From: Alphaproteobacteria bacterium
GTDB lineage: Bacteria > Pseudomonadota > Alphaproteobacteria > JAEULC01
Assembly: GCA_020851015.1 (NCBI GenBank)
Contig: JADZDN010000085.1
Location: forward strand, 1-7,226
Length of the DNA: 7,226 nt
Direction of reading: 5' to 3'
In this document: one piece after another, positions 6,341-7,226 of the stretch
How positions within the stretch are numbered: position 1 is the stretch's first letter
Layout of the letters: each line of letters opens with the position of its first letter
The notes under the pieces: generated by a model
What the model was told of the DNA's origin: nothing
Seen by the model: the letters and a program-made list of their open reading frames with translations, nothing else
Database searches by the model: none
Position numbers and translations under genes: made by a program

Positions 6341-7226
6341 TCAGCCGCCGCGCGCGGCCAGGCGGGGTTGCATGACGCGCCGCTGCAACGCCTGGCTGAC
6401 CAGGCGGTTGACGTTTTCCAGGCCGTCCAGCAGGCCCGGCACGACGACCGCGGACGGCAGGCTCTGCTGCGGCAGGTGGCGCAGCGCGGTCGCCATCACC
6501 CGCGCGTCGCGCACGCCGTCGTTGATCAGCATCTTGACCAGGCCCAGCTCCTGCGCGCGGTTGGCGCGGATGAACTGCTCCAGGCGCGGCGCGGTGCGCG
6601 GCACGATGATGGCGCGCTTGTCGAAGGACAGGATCTCGCAGAACGTGTTGTAGCCGCCCATCGCCACCACGCCGACCGCGTTGGCCATCAGCTCTTCCAG
6701 CCGCGCGTCGAACGTCGTCATGTGGACGTTGCCCAGGCGCTGCGCGCGGCGCAGGAACTCGGCCTGCTGCTCGGACGGCATGAACGGGCCCAGCACGACC
6801 ATCGCCGGATGCGGCATGCGCGGGTCGCCTTCGTAGGCGCGTAGCACCCAGTCCACCAGCTCCTCGCCGTCGCCGCCGCCGCCGGGCGTCACCAGCAGGT
6901 AGGGCTGGTCAAGCTGGTCCAGGTCGCGGTTGCGCGGCAGCGGCGCCTGCGGAACCGTGCGCGGCAGGTAGCCGGTATAGGTCAGCTTGCGCTTGACCGA
7001 TTTCGGCAGGTCGATGCCCTCGAGCGGATCCCAGAGCTGCGGCAGGCCGTAGACCCAGATCGAGTCGTAGAGATCGCGCAGCGCCGGCAGGGCGTTCTTG
7101 CGCTCCCATTCCGGCGCGAGCTGCGCCGGCTCGTCCATCACGTCGCGCAACCCCAGCACCAGCGGCGTCCCACGCTTCTTCAGCATGGTCAGCGTGTCCT
7201 TGACCTCGCCGCGCAGGCCCAAGGGC
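6341..7226 (-). CDS. MurG-like glycosyltransferase (COG4671-like), 5' end cut by window edge
   Basis: This is the C-terminal part of a second MurG-like glycosyltransferase. The frame is open to the window edge. The TTG at 7222 is internal, because homologous blocks show about 110 N-terminal residues missing when aligned by eye with the gene at 2041-3210. Shared blocks are LVLGLRDVMDEP, the segment YDSIWVYGLPQLWDP, LTYTGYL, the glycine loop TPGGGGDGEE (glycines at 6872-6883) and GGYNTFCEIL (6629-6658), followed by RLEQFIRANRAQELG, where MurG-like enzymes bind the donor. The family role is sugar transfer from a nucleotide donor; the substrate is unknown. The start region and any promoter lie outside the window. 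It heads the visible row of glycosyltransferase genes, 14 bases before the WcaL-like gene. Confidence 0.9.
   Translation of the reverse strand, partial: PLGLRGEVKDTLTMLKKRGTPLVLGLRDVMDEPAQLAPEWERKNALPALRDLYDSIWVYGLPQLWDPLEGIDLPKSVKRKLTYTGYLPRTVPQAPLPRNRDLDQLDQPYLLVTPGGGGDGEELVDWVLRAYEGDPRMPHPAMVVLGPFMPSEQQAEFLRRAQRLGNVHMTTFDARLEELMANAVGVVAMGGYNTFCEILSFDKRAIIVPRTAPRLEQFIRANRAQELGLVKMLINDGVRDARVMATALRHLPQQSLPSAVVVPGLLDGLENVNRLVSQALQRRVMQPRLAARGG

Noticed and set aside
5121..6653. Long plus-strand open frame of 510 codons
   Set aside because: It lies antisense to two clear glycosyltransferase genes. Its translation is rich in Arg, Gln, Ala and His without any domain, as expected for a shadow frame in GC-rich DNA.

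Overview
The window reads as a very GC-rich proteobacterial chromosome, most likely an alphaproteobacterium (Rhodospirillales or Hyphomicrobiales type). This rests on the base composition, the style of the predicted proteins, and a C/G-rich inverted-repeat element of a type I associate with alphaproteobacterial intergenic regions. The assignment is inferred and no taxonomic marker gene is present. All eight supported genes lie on the minus strand, so transcription runs from high to low coordinates. The long plus-strand reading frames are shadows of these genes.

In transcription order, the upstream block (7226 to 3350) holds four genes. They are the C-terminal part of a MurG-like glycosyltransferase cut by the window edge, a WcaL-like GT4 glycosyltransferase, a second GT4 glycosyltransferase and a histidine phosphatase. 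Spacing is tight: a 14-base gap, a 28-base overlap and a 4-base ATGA overlap. A 139-base intergenic stretch (3211-3349) follows. It is the only real gap in the window and holds two inverted copies of a C/G-rich hairpin repeat.

The downstream block (3210 to 1) also holds four genes. They are a complete MurG-like glycosyltransferase related to the first partial gene, a divergent NodB-type polysaccharide deacetylase with no visible signal peptide, a small protein with two membrane segments, and the start of an oligopeptide/dipeptide-type ABC transporter ATPase cut by the left edge. Each of the three junctions in this block is an ATGA overlap, so translation is probably coupled from the glycosyltransferase to the ATPase.

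Together the genes look like a cytoplasmic assembly line for a surface or secreted glycan or glycolipid: four glycosyltransferases, an intracellular deacetylase and a phosphatase. No sugar-nucleotide synthesis gene, flippase or polymerase is visible. The most unusual point is the coupling of this module, through a small membrane protein, to a peptide-importer-type ABC ATPase. The product and the transported substrate cannot be read from the sequence.
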